Part shown: in pieces, positions 38,890-47,913 of the stretch
How the letters are laid out: each line of letters starts with the position of its first letter
How positions within the stretch are numbered: position 1 is the stretch's first letter
Assembly: GCA_945939115.1 (NCBI GenBank)
Contig: CAMEVC010000014.1
Location: forward strand, 1 to 62,097
Direction: 5' to 3'
DNA: 62,097 nt
DNA from: an uncultured Eubacterium sp.
GTDB taxonomy: Bacteria > Bacillota > Clostridia > Lachnospirales > Lachnospiraceae
Program-made: the position numbers and the translations under genes
Notes under the pieces: generated by a model
Databases searched by the model: none
Told to the model about the DNA's origin: nothing
What the model saw: only the letters and a program-made list of their open reading frames with translations

Positions 38890-38917
38890 ATTATACCACT
38901 GAAAAAAATAAATGCAA
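38890..38917 (-). promoter_or_regulatory. Promoter of dnaD-dnaC
   Basis: Minus strand: -35 TTGCAT (38917-38912), 16-bp spacer, -10 TATAAT (38895-38890) with TGG in front (extended -10). Confidence 0.8.
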
Positions 38918-38943
38918 AGCGCACCAGGCGCGGAAAGGAGGTT

Positions 38944-39122
38944 TGTGGACAATGTGGAAAATGTGGATAAATAAAAAATATTCCTAAGAAAACCGCATAA
39001 AATATACATTTAAAAATCAACATTTATTATAAAATTATCCACATCTATTCTTCGCCAATTGTCGAACAAAAAATGTGGATAATGTGGAAAACTGTGTTGA
39101 AAAATTTCAAAAGTGTGGGAAA
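38944..39122. promoter_or_regulatory. DnaA-box cluster
   Basis: Three directly abutting 9-mers TGTGGACAA-TGTGGAAAA-TGTGGATAA at 38944-38970, then TTATCCACA (consensus, opposite orientation) at 39035-39043, TGTGGATAA-TGTGGAAAA at 39074-39091, and a weaker TGTGGGAAA at 39114-39122. The AT-rich stretch 38971-39034 lies between them. The boxes sit directly upstream of the dnaD-dnaC promoter, consistent with DnaA control of primosome genes, as described for the dnaB-dnaI operon of Bacillus. Confidence 0.85.
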
Positions 39123-39126
39123 GCGA

Positions 39127-40506
39127 CTATTTTAACAAGTCCTCACCAACTTTATAAATATCTCCGGCGCCCATAGTTATTAACAAGTCACCGTTGATAC
39201 AATTTTTTAATAAAAATTTTTCAATGTCGTCAAAATTGTCAATATATACACAATCTTTACCAAGAGCTTTGATTTTGTCACACAGGTCAGCAGAACTGAT
39301 TCCAAGCGTATCTGTTTCTCTGGCTGCGTATATCTTGGCGAGAACTACTCTGTCAGCCAGACTTAGCGCATCAGCAAACTGGTCGAGCAAAAGCTTGGTA
39401 CGGGAGTATGTATGAGGCTGAAATACAACCCAGACATGATTATGTGGATAATGGGCAGCCGAATCGAGAGTTGCACGGATTTCATCAGGATGGTGTGCAT
39501 AGTCATCAATAATAGTAATGTTATTGAATGTCCCCTTCTTCTCAAACCGGCGGTTAGTACCTTTAAAGCTGGCAAGACCGGCTTTGATATGAGCCATATC
39601 AATAGAAAACTTTCTTGCGGCAGCAATAGCACTCAGAGAGTTATATACATTGTGAATGCCAGGAACACCGAGTGTTATAGTATCAGACTTCACGCCGTTT
39701 AAAAGCAGGGAATAAGTGCATCTGCCTAATTCATCGTAAGAGATGTCAGCAGCACTGTACATACTCTTAGCGGGGTCTGACCCATATGTGATAACCTCAC
39801 AGTCAGTATCCTTATAGAAATATTCATAATCGTCAATGTCTGTATTGATAATAAGAGTTCCATCAGAAGGCAGCTTTTCTGTAAAGAGCTTAAATGAATG
39901 GCGTATATCATCAATATCTTTAAAGAAGTCCAGATGGTCTTCCTTGATGTTGAGAATGATATTCATGGTTGGGTTAAATGATAAAAAGCTGTTGGTATAT
40001 TCACAGGCTTCTGCAACAAAATATTCAGAGCCACCGACTCTGGTGTTGCCGCCTATGCTGTTTAATATACCTCCGACTGAGATGGTAGGATTCATTTCTG
40101 CACAGAGCAGAATCTCTGAAATCATGGATGTGGTAGTTGTTTTACCGTGAGTGCCGGCAATGTTGATTGCGTTGTTATAAGTTGTCATTATCTGGCCAAG
40201 AAGTTCGGCACGGGTAAGCATAGGGATTCCCGCGTTGCTGGCTGTTACAAGCTCCGGATTATCCGGGTGAATTGCTGCTGTATATACAACAAGATCTATA
40301 TTATTAGTTATGTTACCGGCACTCTGTGGAATGGAAATCAGACATCCATCACTCTTAAGTTCATCGGTAAGAGCTGATGAGTTGGAATCAGAGCCTGAGA
40401 CAGTGAATCCTTTTGACAAAAGAATCTTGGCAAGTCCACTCATACTAATACCACCTATTCCAATGAAGTGAACATGGATAGGGTTGTTGAAATCAATCTT
40501 GTACAT
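39127..40506 (-). CDS. murC: UDP-N-acetylmuramate--L-alanine ligase
   Basis: 459 aa, family length. N-domain GIGGISMSGLAKILL, ATP-binding loop GTHGKTTTTSMISE, central-domain NIKEDHLDFF, and C-domain VFQPHTYSRTKLL. It adds L-Ala to UDP-MurNAc in the cytoplasm. SD GAAGGAAGGA before ATG 40506. Its 3' end runs into the DnaA-box cluster with no obvious terminator. Confidence 0.97.
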   Translation of the reverse strand: MYKIDFNNPIHVHFIGIGGISMSGLAKILLSKGFTVSGSDSNSSALTDELKSDGCLISIPQSAGNITNNIDLVVYTAAIHPDNPELVTASNAGIPMLTRAELLGQIMTTYNNAINIAGTHGKTTTTSMISEILLCAEMNPTISVGGILNSIGGNTRVGGSEYFVAEACEYTNSFLSFNPTMNIILNIKEDHLDFFKDIDDIRHSFKLFTEKLPSDGTLIINTDIDDYEYFYKDTDCEVITYGSDPAKSMYSAADISYDELGRCTYSLLLNGVKSDTITLGVPGIHNVYNSLSAIAAARKFSIDMAHIKAGLASFKGTNRRFEKKGTFNNITIIDDYAHHPDEIRATLDSAAHYPHNHVWVVFQPHTYSRTKLLLDQFADALSLADRVVLAKIYAARETDTLGISSADLCDKIKALGKDCVYIDNFDDIEKFLLKNCINGDLLITMGAGDIYKVGEDLLK

Positions 40507-40540
40507 GATATTATCCTTCCTTCAATTTAGTGTTTAGTAT

Positions 40541-40569
40541 ATTGTATGACTTATCTGTTTATTTTTCAA
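40541..40569 (-). promoter_or_regulatory. Promoter of murC
   Basis: Minus strand: -35 TTGAAA (40569-40564), 17-bp spacer, -10 TACAAT (40546-40541). Confidence 0.8.
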
Positions 40570-40651
40570 ACCTTTCTTTATTATATGGTGTTTTTTGAAA
40601 AATAATGATGAAAAAAATTATACGAAAGTCCGAAAAATCTTTAAAAACTTT

Positions 40652-40680
40652 TTTACTTAATTATAAATATATGATATAAT
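40652..40680 (+). promoter_or_regulatory. Promoter of glgC-glgD
   Basis: -35 TTTACT (40652-40657), 17-bp spacer, -10 TATAAT (40675-40680) with TGA in front (extended -10). Confidence 0.7.
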
Positions 40681-40726
40681 TTAACCATCATAAAAGCAGT
40701 AAAAATTTAACATCAGAGGTGATAGC

Positions 40727-41998
40727 ATGATTAAAAAAGAAATGATTGCGATGCTGTTAGCCGGAGGCCAGGGAAGCAGACTTGGTGTGCTTACATCTAA
40801 GGTGGCTAAGCCGGCAGTAGCATTTGGTGGAAAGTACAGAATAATTGACTTTCCACTCAGTAACTGTATTAATTCGGGAATCGATACAGTAGGTGTTCTG
40901 ACTCAGTATCAGCCGCTCCGTCTTAATACACACATAGGAATTGGTATTCCTTGGGATCTTGACCGTAATGTAGGAGGAGTATCAGTTCTCCCGCCTTACG
41001 AAAAGAGTCAGAACAGTGAATGGTATACAGGTACAGCTAATGCCATTTATCAGAATCTTGAGTATATGGAGCAGTATAATCCTGAGTACGTGCTTATTCT
41101 TTCAGGTGACCATATCTATAAGATGGATTATAAGATTATGCTTGATTATCATAAGGCCAACAATGCAGATATTACAATAGCTGCCATGCCTGTGCCAATG
41201 GAGGAAGCAAGCAGATTCGGCGTAGTTGTAACAGATTCTGATAACAAGATTACTGAATTTGAAGAGAAGCCGGAACATCCTAAGAGTAATCTGGCATCTA
41301 TGGGTATTTACATTTTTAGCTGGAAGGTTCTTAAGGATGCTCTTATTAAACTCAAGAATCAGCAGGAGTGTGATTTTGGAAAGCACGTAATTCCGTACTG
41401 TTTCAATAATAATAAGAGGATATTTGCGTATGAGTATAACGGATACTGGAAGGATGTCGGTACATTAAGCTCATATTGGGAAGCCAATATGGAACTTATA
41501 GATATTATTCCTGTATTTAATCTATATGAGGAGTTCTGGAAGATATATACTAAGACAGATACTATCCCACCACAGTACATAGCTAAGGATGCTTACATTG
41601 AGAAGAGCATAATAGGAGACGGAACAGAGGTATACGGAAGAGTATTCAATTCCGTTATAGGTTCGGGTGTTGTTATTGAAGAGGGAGCTGTCGTACGTGA
41701 TTCAATCATAATGAATAACTCATATATCGGAAAGAACACTAACGTTACTAAGTCAATTATTGCTGAAGATGTTACTATAGGTTCAGGAGTTGAGCTTGGG
41801 GTTGGTGAAGAAGCTGAGAATGTGAAGTTACCTAAGATATACAATTCAGGACTTGTTACAATTGGTGAGTGTTCAGTGATTCCTGATAATATTAAGGTCG
41901 GTAAGAACACAGCCATATCAGGAGAGACAACATTACAGGATTATCCTAATGGTCAGTTACCAAGCGGAGGCATTATAATTAAGGCAGGTGATAATTAA
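40727..41998 (+). CDS. glgC: Glucose-1-phosphate adenylyltransferase
   Basis: 423 aa. [20 protein letters not shown] is the nucleotidyltransferase signature, followed by [42 protein letters not shown] and [19 protein letters not shown] left-handed beta-helix of hexapeptide repeats forms the last 130 residues. It makes ADP-glucose for glycogen. Its stop overlaps the glgD start (TAATG). Confidence 0.96.
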   Translation: MIKKEMIAMLLAGGQGSRLGVLTSKVAKPAVAFGGKYRIIDFPLSNCINSGIDTVGVLTQYQPLRLNTHIGIGIPWDLDRNVGGVSVLPPYEKSQNSEWYTGTANAIYQNLEYMEQYNPEYVLILSGDHIYKMDYKIMLDYHKANNADITIAAMPVPMEEASRFGVVVTDSDNKITEFEEKPEHPKSNLASMGIYIFSWKVLKDALIKLKNQQECDFGKHVIPYCFNNNKRIFAYEYNGYWKDVGTLSSYWEANMELIDIIPVFNLYEEFWKIYTKTDTIPPQYIAKDAYIEKSIIGDGTEVYGRVFNSVIGSGVVIEEGAVVRDSIIMNNSYIGKNTNVTKSIIAEDVTIGSGVELGVGEEAENVKLPKIYNSGLVTIGECSVIPDNIKVGKNTAISGETTLQDYPNGQLPSGGIIIKAGDN

Positions 41999-43113
41999 TG
42001 AAAGCAATAGGTATTATATTAGCTGGCGGAAATAACAGAATGATGCGTGAGCTTTCTAATAAGAGAGCCATTGCAGCTATGCCGATTGCAGGAAGTTATC
42101 GCGCCATCGATTTTGCATTAAGCAATATGACTAATTCAAGAATACAGAGGGTTGCTGTTATTACACAGTACAACGCCAGATCACTCAATGAGCATTTAAG
42201 CTCATCAAAGTGGTGGGATTTTGGAAGAAAGCAGGGAGGATTATTCGTATTCACTCCAACAATAACAGCAGAGAGCAGTAACTGGTATAGAGGTACAGCA
42301 GATTCGTTGTATCAGAATATTCATTTCTTAAAGCAGAGCCATGAGCCATATGTTGTAATAGCATCTGGAGATGGAGTTTATAAGCTGGATTATAACAAGG
42401 TTCTTCAGTATCATATTGAGAAGAAAGCAGACATAACAGTTGTTGTGAAGAAGCTGGAAGACCGCTCAGATATTGGACGTTATGGAGTTGTTGCCATGAC
42501 AGAGGAGGGAAGAATCACTGATATTGATGAGAAACCATTAGAGACTAATCTTTCAACTGTTTCCACAGGTATATATGTTATCAGAAGGCGTCTTCTCATT
42601 GAACTTCTTGAGAAGGCAGCAGAGGAAGACAGGCATGAGTTTGTAAGAGATATTCTTGTCAGATATAAGAATATCAAGAAGATATATGGTTATAAGCTCG
42701 ATTCATACTGGAGTAATATATCAACAGTAGATGCTTACTATAAGACTAATATGGATTTCCTCAATAAGGATGTAAGGGATTACTTCTTCAAGCAGTATCC
42801 GGATGTATATTCTAAGGTTGAAGATCTTCCGCCGGCTAAGTATAACTTTGGCGCTAATGTAAGAAACAGCCTTGTTTCAAGCGGATGTATCATCAACGGT
42901 ACAGTTGAGAATTCTGTACTGTTTAAGAAAATATATGTGGGCAATAACAGTGTAATTAAGAATTCGATTATTCTTAATAATGCCTACATTGGTGACAATG
43001 CGTATATTGAGAACTGCATTGTTGAAAGCAACAGTACAATTAAGGCTAATTCAAGATATGTTGGCGAGAATGGCATTAATATAGTAGTAGAGAACAGTCC
43101 AATGTATTATTAG
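41998..43113 (+). CDS. glgD: GlgD, regulatory ADP-glucose pyrophosphorylase subunit
   Basis: 371 aa. Same fold as GlgC but with key loop changes: GIILAGGNNRMMRELSNKRA instead of the GQGSRL-type loop, and VIASGDGVYKLDYNK instead of [10 protein letters not shown]. Such changes mark the GlgD subunit of Firmicutes, which pairs with GlgC to raise activity. Hexapeptide repeats (NNSVIKNSIILNNAYIGDN) at the C-terminus. One-base overlap with glgC. Confidence 0.93.
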   Translation: MKAIGIILAGGNNRMMRELSNKRAIAAMPIAGSYRAIDFALSNMTNSRIQRVAVITQYNARSLNEHLSSSKWWDFGRKQGGLFVFTPTITAESSNWYRGTADSLYQNIHFLKQSHEPYVVIASGDGVYKLDYNKVLQYHIEKKADITVVVKKLEDRSDIGRYGVVAMTEEGRITDIDEKPLETNLSTVSTGIYVIRRRLLIELLEKAAEEDRHEFVRDILVRYKNIKKIYGYKLDSYWSNISTVDAYYKTNMDFLNKDVRDYFFKQYPDVYSKVEDLPPAKYNFGANVRNSLVSSGCIINGTVENSVLFKKIYVGNNSVIKNSIILNNAYIGDNAYIENCIVESNSTIKANSRYVGENGINIVVENSPMYY

Positions 43114-43152
43114 AGGTTATGTGGACTGAAGGGTATTTTGACTAAAGTTTAA

Positions 43153-43172
43153 TAGACCGTGGAGTATGGTCT
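43153..43172 (+). other. Small hairpin between glgD and spoVG
   Basis: AGACC / GGTCT stem (43154-43158 with 43168-43172), followed by TAG and the spoVG SD AAGGGG. Too short to be a certain terminator; it may shape the spoVG leader. Confidence 0.3.
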
Positions 43173-43187
43173 TAGAAGGGGTGCATA

Positions 43188-43454
43188 ATGAATATAACAG
43201 ATGTAAGGGTAAGAAAGATTGCTAAAGAGGGCAAGATGAGAGCAGTTGTTTCAATTACAATTGATGACGAGTTTGTTGTACATGATATTAAGGTAATTGA
43301 GGGAGAAAAAGGCTTGTTTATCGCAATGCCAAGTAGAAAGTCATCTGATGGAGAGTATCGTGACATTGCCCATCCTATTAACACAGAGACAAGAGATAAG
43401 CTGCAGAAGCTTGTTCTGGATGCCTATGAAAAAGCCGAAGATGTTATAGAATAA
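43188..43454 (+). CDS. spoVG: SpoVG, RNA-binding regulator
   Basis: 88 aa. [40 protein letters not shown] and [12 protein letters not shown] are diagnostic. SpoVG is a small site-specific nucleic-acid-binding regulator affecting septation, sporulation and virulence traits. As in Bacillus it lies close to pth and mfd. SD AAGGGG precedes ATG 43188. Confidence 0.97.
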   Translation: MNITDVRVRKIAKEGKMRAVVSITIDDEFVVHDIKVIEGEKGLFIAMPSRKSSDGEYRDIAHPINTETRDKLQKLVLDAYEKAEDVIE

Positions 43455-43480
43455 CGGCAGTCTAATACATGAAATGTTTT

Positions 43481-43512
43481 ATAAGCCAGTCTGTGAATGC
43501 GGACTGGCTTAT
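43481..43512 (+). terminator. Probable terminator of spoVG
   Basis: Perfect 11-bp stem ATAAGCCAGTC / GACTGGCTTAT with a 10-nt loop. The T-run is short (TTTG), so termination may be partial. Confidence 0.6.
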
Positions 43513-43538
43513 TTGCGCGAGCGATGATAATATATAAG

Positions 43539-43607
43539 AAAACAAGGAGGTCTGTCCCTCTCCTCGCAGGGGGCTCGGATTTTCCTTTGGAAAACAAGGA
43601 GGGACAT
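43539..43607 (+). promoter_or_regulatory. Structured pth leader with duplicated SD
   Basis: AAAACAAGGAGG occurs twice (43539-43550 and 43591-43602); the second is the pth SD. TGTCCCTC (43553-43560) is an exact complement of GAGGGACA (43599-43606), so the true SD can be closed into an 8-bp stem. An inner hairpin TTTTCC-TTT-GGAAAA (43580-43594) is possible. Suggests translational control of pth. Confidence 0.5.
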
Positions 43608-44168
43608 ATGTATATAATCGCAGGACTTGGTAATCCGGGAAAAGAATATATGGGAACAAGACATAATGCAGGTTTTTCGGTAATAGATGAACTGGCAGAC
43701 CAATATAATATAAGTGTGGACACAGCAAGGCATAAGGGACTTATCGGAAAGGGAGTAATAGCCGGTCAGAAGGTAATTCTTGTGAAGCCCATGACATATA
43801 TGAATAATTCAGGTGAGTGTATAAGAGAGGTTATGGACTATTACAAATGTGATATAGATGATTTGCTTGTTATCTTTGATGATATAAGTCTGGATGTGGG
43901 GAAGCTGCGACTGCGGGCAAAGGGCAGTGCAGGAGGACATAATGGTATCAAGAGTATCATTGCCCATATGGGAAATGATAATTTTAAACGTATCAAGTTC
44001 GGTGTGGGGGACAAGCCAAAGGGCTGGGACCTTGCAGACTGGGTATTGGGAAAGTTCCCTACAGAGGAGTATGAGACATTGAGAGCAGCCAATAAGCGCG
44101 CCTGTGAAGCAGTAGAATGTATTCTTACAGAGGGAATTGAGAGTGGAATGAACCGGTATAACGGATAG
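43608..44168 (+). CDS. pth: Peptidyl-tRNA hydrolase
   Basis: 186 aa from ATG 43608 (AAGGAGGGAC upstream); the open frame extends to 43497 but has no conserved sequence there. MYIIAGLGNPGKEYMGTRHN with catalytic His in TRHNAGF, LVKPMTYMNNSG, and IFDDISLDVGKLRLRAKGSA are the Pth signatures. It recycles peptidyl-tRNA dropped by ribosomes. Adjacent to mfd as in Bacillus. Confidence 0.96.
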   Translation: MYIIAGLGNPGKEYMGTRHNAGFSVIDELADQYNISVDTARHKGLIGKGVIAGQKVILVKPMTYMNNSGECIREVMDYYKCDIDDLLVIFDDISLDVGKLRLRAKGSAGGHNGIKSIIAHMGNDNFKRIKFGVGDKPKGWDLADWVLGKFPTEEYETLRAANKRACEAVECILTEGIESGMNRYNG

Positions 44169-44186
44169 TTTGTGCAAGAGGTTGAT

Positions 44187-47100
44187 ATGAAGGCAATATA
44201 TGAGTCGGTACAGAATATGGCCGGAGTCGAACAATTGAATAAAGAACTGGCAAAGTCAGGCGGAAGAACAGTCATGGTGAGTGGATGTATTGATACGCAG
44301 AGGATACATTTTTCAAGTGCCATAGCAAAGGATTATAAGTTCCAGCTTATTGTGACAAGTGATGAAGGTAAGGCAAGGAGCATAGCTGAGGATGCAAAGT
44401 TCTTTAACAAAGATGTGATGTATTATCCAGCTAAGGATGTAATATTCTACAATGCAGACATTCAAGGACGGCAGATAGCCGGAGAGAGAATACGTTGTGT
44501 GGCTGCAATAATTGATAAATTGAACAAATCGGACATAAGTGACACAGGGGAAGATAAGAGGAGAACAGAGGAAGATAAGACAGAAGCAAAGGAAGAACCG
44601 CTGACAATTGTCACAACGATAGATGGTATATCAGATATTCTCGTTCCAATAGACAGATATAAAAGAGCGATGATTGAGCTTAAGACAGGCGCTATTGTTG
44701 ATGTGGATGAATTGTCAAAGAATCTTACGGATATGGGGTTTGAACGCTTCGGAATGGTAGAGGCAAGAGGACAGTTTGCCATAAGGGGCGGTATAATAGA
44801 TATTTTTTCCTATACGGACGAGGCTCCTGTAAGAATTGAACTCTGGGATGATGAGGTGGATTCAATCAGGGCATTTGATGTGGAGAGCCAGAGGTCAATT
44901 GAGAATTATAAGAGTTATACAATATTTCCGGCTACAGAATATCTGTTTACAGAAGATGAAATAGAAAAGGGAATTGAAAAAATCAGACATGAAACTGAGG
45001 AACAGCTTTTGCTGTTTGGCATTGACAAAAAGAAGCGGACACCGGAACAGATAGAGGCGGGAAATCATCTTAGAAGAATGTTTGATGATGCTTCAAGGAC
45101 ACGGGATTACAGTAAATTCATATATACATTTGCTGAAAGAATCAGCAGTTTTGCAGAGTATTTTCCAAAGGGAGATACTCTTATTGTCGTGGATGAGCCT
45201 GCCAGGTTAAAGGAACATAGCGACATGACTTTCTACGAGTACAGCGAGAGTATGAAGAACAGACTTGCAGGAGGATATGTTCTTCCTAGCCAGACACATA
45301 TGTTTATGAATATTGAAGAAGCAGTACTCTCCATGAATGGACACAAGCAGCTTCTGCTAACGACTCTGGATTATAATCCCGAATTCTTTGGAGTGGATTA
45401 TTCAATGCATATTGAAGCCAGAAGTATAAGTTCATATAATAACAGCTTTGAATATCTGGCAGATGATATAAGCAAATATAAGAGAAACCGTTATGCTGTG
45501 CTGTTAGTGTGCAGTTCAAGAACGAGAGCTAACCGAATTGTGGAAGATTTGGGAAAGCTGGGGATAGAGAGTTTCTATACAGAGGACAGCAGTAAGTCCT
45601 ATGGCAGAGGTCTTGTTATGGTTACTTATGGAAGCCTTCACAGGGGATTTGAGTATCCGCTGCAGTCCTTTGTATGTATTGCAGAGAACGATATATTTAC
45701 TGAGAAGAAACGGAAACGTGTAAAGAAAAAAGAATACGACGGAAAACGAATAGCAGGCTTTAATGAGCTTAATATTGGCGATTACGTGGTTCATGAGAAC
45801 TACGGAATAGGTGAGTATAAGGGTATCGAAAAGATTACTGTCGAGGGCGTTGAGAAGGATTATATTAAGATTGCTTATGCGGATAACAGCAATCTGTATG
45901 TGCTTGCAACGCAGCTTGACCGCTTGCAGAAGTTTGCCGGTTCAGATATTGAAAAGAAGCCGAAGCTTAATAAACTCGGTGGACAGGAATGGGGAAGAAC
46001 GAAATCCAAAGTCCATTCTGCTGTTGAGGAAGTGGCGAAAGACCTTGTTGAACTGTACGCTACAAGACAGCGAATAGAAGGTTATCAGTATGGCCCGGAT
46101 ACAGTATGGCAGCAGGAATTTGAGGAAATGTTCCCTTATGAGGAAACAGCGGATCAGTTGGCAGCCATTGATGATACGAAAAAAGACATGGAAAGCCATA
46201 AAGTAATGGACAGACTGATATGTGGTGATGTGGGCTACGGAAAGACGGAGGTGGCAATAAGGGCGGCTTTTAAGGCTGTCCAGGAGGGAAAGCAGGTTGC
46301 ATACCTTGTGCCGACTACGGTACTTGCCAGTCAGCATTTCACTACATTTGAACAGAGAATGAAGGACTTCCCCGTAACAGTTGCCCAGTTGTCGAGCTTC
46401 AGGACATCTGCCCAGAATAAGGAGACTGTGAGTGGTCTCAAGAAGGGCATGGTTGATATAGTTATAGGTACACACAGACTTCTGTCAAAGGATGTCTTTT
46501 TTAAGGATCTCGGACTTCTTATTATCGATGAGGAACAGCGGTTTGGGGTTACACACAAGGAGAAGATTAAGAAACTCAAGAATAATGTGGATGTTCTTAC
46601 ACTCAGTGCAACGCCGATACCAAGAACGCTTCATATGAGCCTTGCCGGAATCAGGGACATGAGTGTGCTGGAGGAGCCACCTGTGGACAGGGTACCGATA
46701 CAGACATTTGTGACTGAACATAATGATGAGATGATAAGGGAGGCTATAACAAGGGAGCTGGCAAGAAATGGACAGGTGTATTATGTGTATAACCGTGTCA
46801 GAAGTATAGATGAAGCAGCAGCACACATACAGGAGCTTGTTCCGGATGCCGTGGTTGCTTACGCTCACGGTCAGATGGACAAACGACAGCTGGAGAGGAT
46901 TATGTGCGACTTTGTTAATAGAGAGATAGATGTACTAGTGTCTACAACAATAATCGAAACAGGCATGGATATTTCAAACTGTAATACAATGATTATTGAG
47001 GATGCAGACAGATTCGGACTTTCGCAGCTATATCAGCTTCGCGGACGAGTAGGAAGAAGCTCCCGGACAGCCTATGCATTTCTGCTGTACAGAAGAGATA

Positions 47101-47816
47101 AAGTGCTGACTGAGGTGGCAGAGAAGAGACTCAGTGCCATAAGAGAGTTCGCAGACTTTGGTTCAGGATTTAAGATCGCAATGAAGGATCTGGAGATAAG
47201 GGGAGCGGGAAATGTGCTTGGAAACAGCCAGCATGGCCACATGGCAGCCGTAGGATACGACCTTTACTGCAAAATGCTTAATCAGGCAGTTAATAACTTA
47301 AAGGGTATTAAGACTGAATATGAATTTGAAACAACAATAGATGTGGATGTAGATGCTTATATTCCTGCGACATATATTAAAAGTGAGTATCAGAAGCTTG
47401 ATATATATAAGAGAATTGCGGCACTTGAGAGCATGGATGAACTAAATGATATGAAGGATGAACTGTCGGACAGATACGGAAGTGTTCCGTCCTGTGCAGA
47501 TAATCTTCTTATGATTGCACTGATTAAGTCCAAAGCGCATAAGCTTGGATTTATAGAGATAAAGGGTGGTGTGAGAAGTACAGATAACGGTGCAGTCTGG
47601 AGAACTGTGATGACAGTATATCCTAAGGCAGAGCTTAATCCGGATGCGCTTAAAAAGATGATTGACGATTATGGCGGCGCACTGCAGATGAGGATGGATG
47701 CTAACCCTGCACTTATATGGACAGTAACGAAGAAAAAATTCACTAATGCCAGGGAATATCTTAAAGGACTAAATGCACTGATGGATGTTTCGCTGGAAAA
47801 ACTTCCGGTAAAATAA
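44187..47816 (+). CDS. mfd: Transcription-repair coupling factor Mfd
   Basis: 1209 aa from ATG 44187 (AAGAGG upstream); the GTG at 44172 is an alternative. UvrB-like N-domains, RNA-polymerase-interacting CarD-like domain (GDYVVHENYGIGEYKGIEKI, about residues 535-555), helicase motor with Walker A CGDVGYGKTEVAIRA, DEEQ box LLIIDEEQRFG, LSATPIPRTLHMSL, motif VI QLRGRVGRSSRTAYA, and the TRCF C-domain. It removes stalled RNA polymerase and recruits UvrA. Note a Lys/Glu-rich insertion near residues 115-135. Confidence 0.98.
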   Translation: MKAIYESVQNMAGVEQLNKELAKSGGRTVMVSGCIDTQRIHFSSAIAKDYKFQLIVTSDEGKARSIAEDAKFFNKDVMYYPAKDVIFYNADIQGRQIAGERIRCVAAIIDKLNKSDISDTGEDKRRTEEDKTEAKEEPLTIVTTIDGISDILVPIDRYKRAMIELKTGAIVDVDELSKNLTDMGFERFGMVEARGQFAIRGGIIDIFSYTDEAPVRIELWDDEVDSIRAFDVESQRSIENYKSYTIFPATEYLFTEDEIEKGIEKIRHETEEQLLLFGIDKKKRTPEQIEAGNHLRRMFDDASRTRDYSKFIYTFAERISSFAEYFPKGDTLIVVDEPARLKEHSDMTFYEYSESMKNRLAGGYVLPSQTHMFMNIEEAVLSMNGHKQLLLTTLDYNPEFFGVDYSMHIEARSISSYNNSFEYLADDISKYKRNRYAVLLVCSSRTRANRIVEDLGKLGIESFYTEDSSKSYGRGLVMVTYGSLHRGFEYPLQSFVCIAENDIFTEKKRKRVKKKEYDGKRIAGFNELNIGDYVVHENYGIGEYKGIEKITVEGVEKDYIKIAYADNSNLYVLATQLDRLQKFAGSDIEKKPKLNKLGGQEWGRTKSKVHSAVEEVAKDLVELYATRQRIEGYQYGPDTVWQQEFEEMFPYEETADQLAAIDDTKKDMESHKVMDRLICGDVGYGKTEVAIRAAFKAVQEGKQVAYLVPTTVLASQHFTTFEQRMKDFPVTVAQLSSFRTSAQNKETVSGLKKGMVDIVIGTHRLLSKDVFFKDLGLLIIDEEQRFGVTHKEKIKKLKNNVDVLTLSATPIPRTLHMSLAGIRDMSVLEEPPVDRVPIQTFVTEHNDEMIREAITRELARNGQVYYVYNRVRSIDEAAAHIQELVPDAVVAYAHGQMDKRQLERIMCDFVNREIDVLVSTTIIETGMDISNCNTMIIEDADRFGLSQLYQLRGRVGRSSRTAYAFLLYRRDKVLTEVAEKRLSAIREFADFGSGFKIAMKDLEIRGAGNVLGNSQHGHMAAVGYDLYCKMLNQAVNNLKGIKTEYEFETTIDVDVDAYIPATYIKSEYQKLDIYKRIAALESMDELNDMKDELSDRYGSVPSCADNLLMIALIKSKAHKLGFIEIKGGVRSTDNGAVWRTVMTVYPKAELNPDALKKMIDDYGGALQMRMDANPALIWTVTKKKFTNAREYLKGLNALMDVSLEKLPVK

Positions 47817-47819
47817 ATG

Positions 47820-47847
47820 TTGACATTGAAAATGAGTGTGTTATAAT
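47820..47847 (+). promoter_or_regulatory. Promoter of the DRE-TIM aldolase gene
   Basis: Consensus -35 TTGACA (47820-47825), 16-bp spacer, -10 TATAAT (47842-47847), starting right after the mfd stop. Confidence 0.85.
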
Positions 47848-47855
47848 TCATAACA

Positions 47856-47892
47856 GTTTAGCGCTTTAAAGCGTAACGGTTTAAAGCGAAAC
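47856..47892 (+). promoter_or_regulatory. Possible operator: palindrome plus direct repeat
   Basis: CGCTTTAAAGCG (47862-47873) is a perfect 12-bp palindrome, and TTTAAAGCG recurs at 47881-47889 with a 16-bp period. Lies immediately after the predicted start of transcription, a typical repressor position. Confidence 0.5.
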
Positions 47893-47913
47893 ATTTTCAG
47901 GAGGAAACAGGTT

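Noticed and set aside
38944-39122. Chromosomal origin oriC
   Set aside because: DnaA boxes and an AT-rich stretch are there, but dnaA, dnaN and rpmH are not adjacent and genes to the left are mostly on the plus strand. A regulatory cluster is more likely.
45942-46475. 177-aa minus-strand open frame
   Set aside because: Lies wholly antisense to the mfd helicase region and has no SD.
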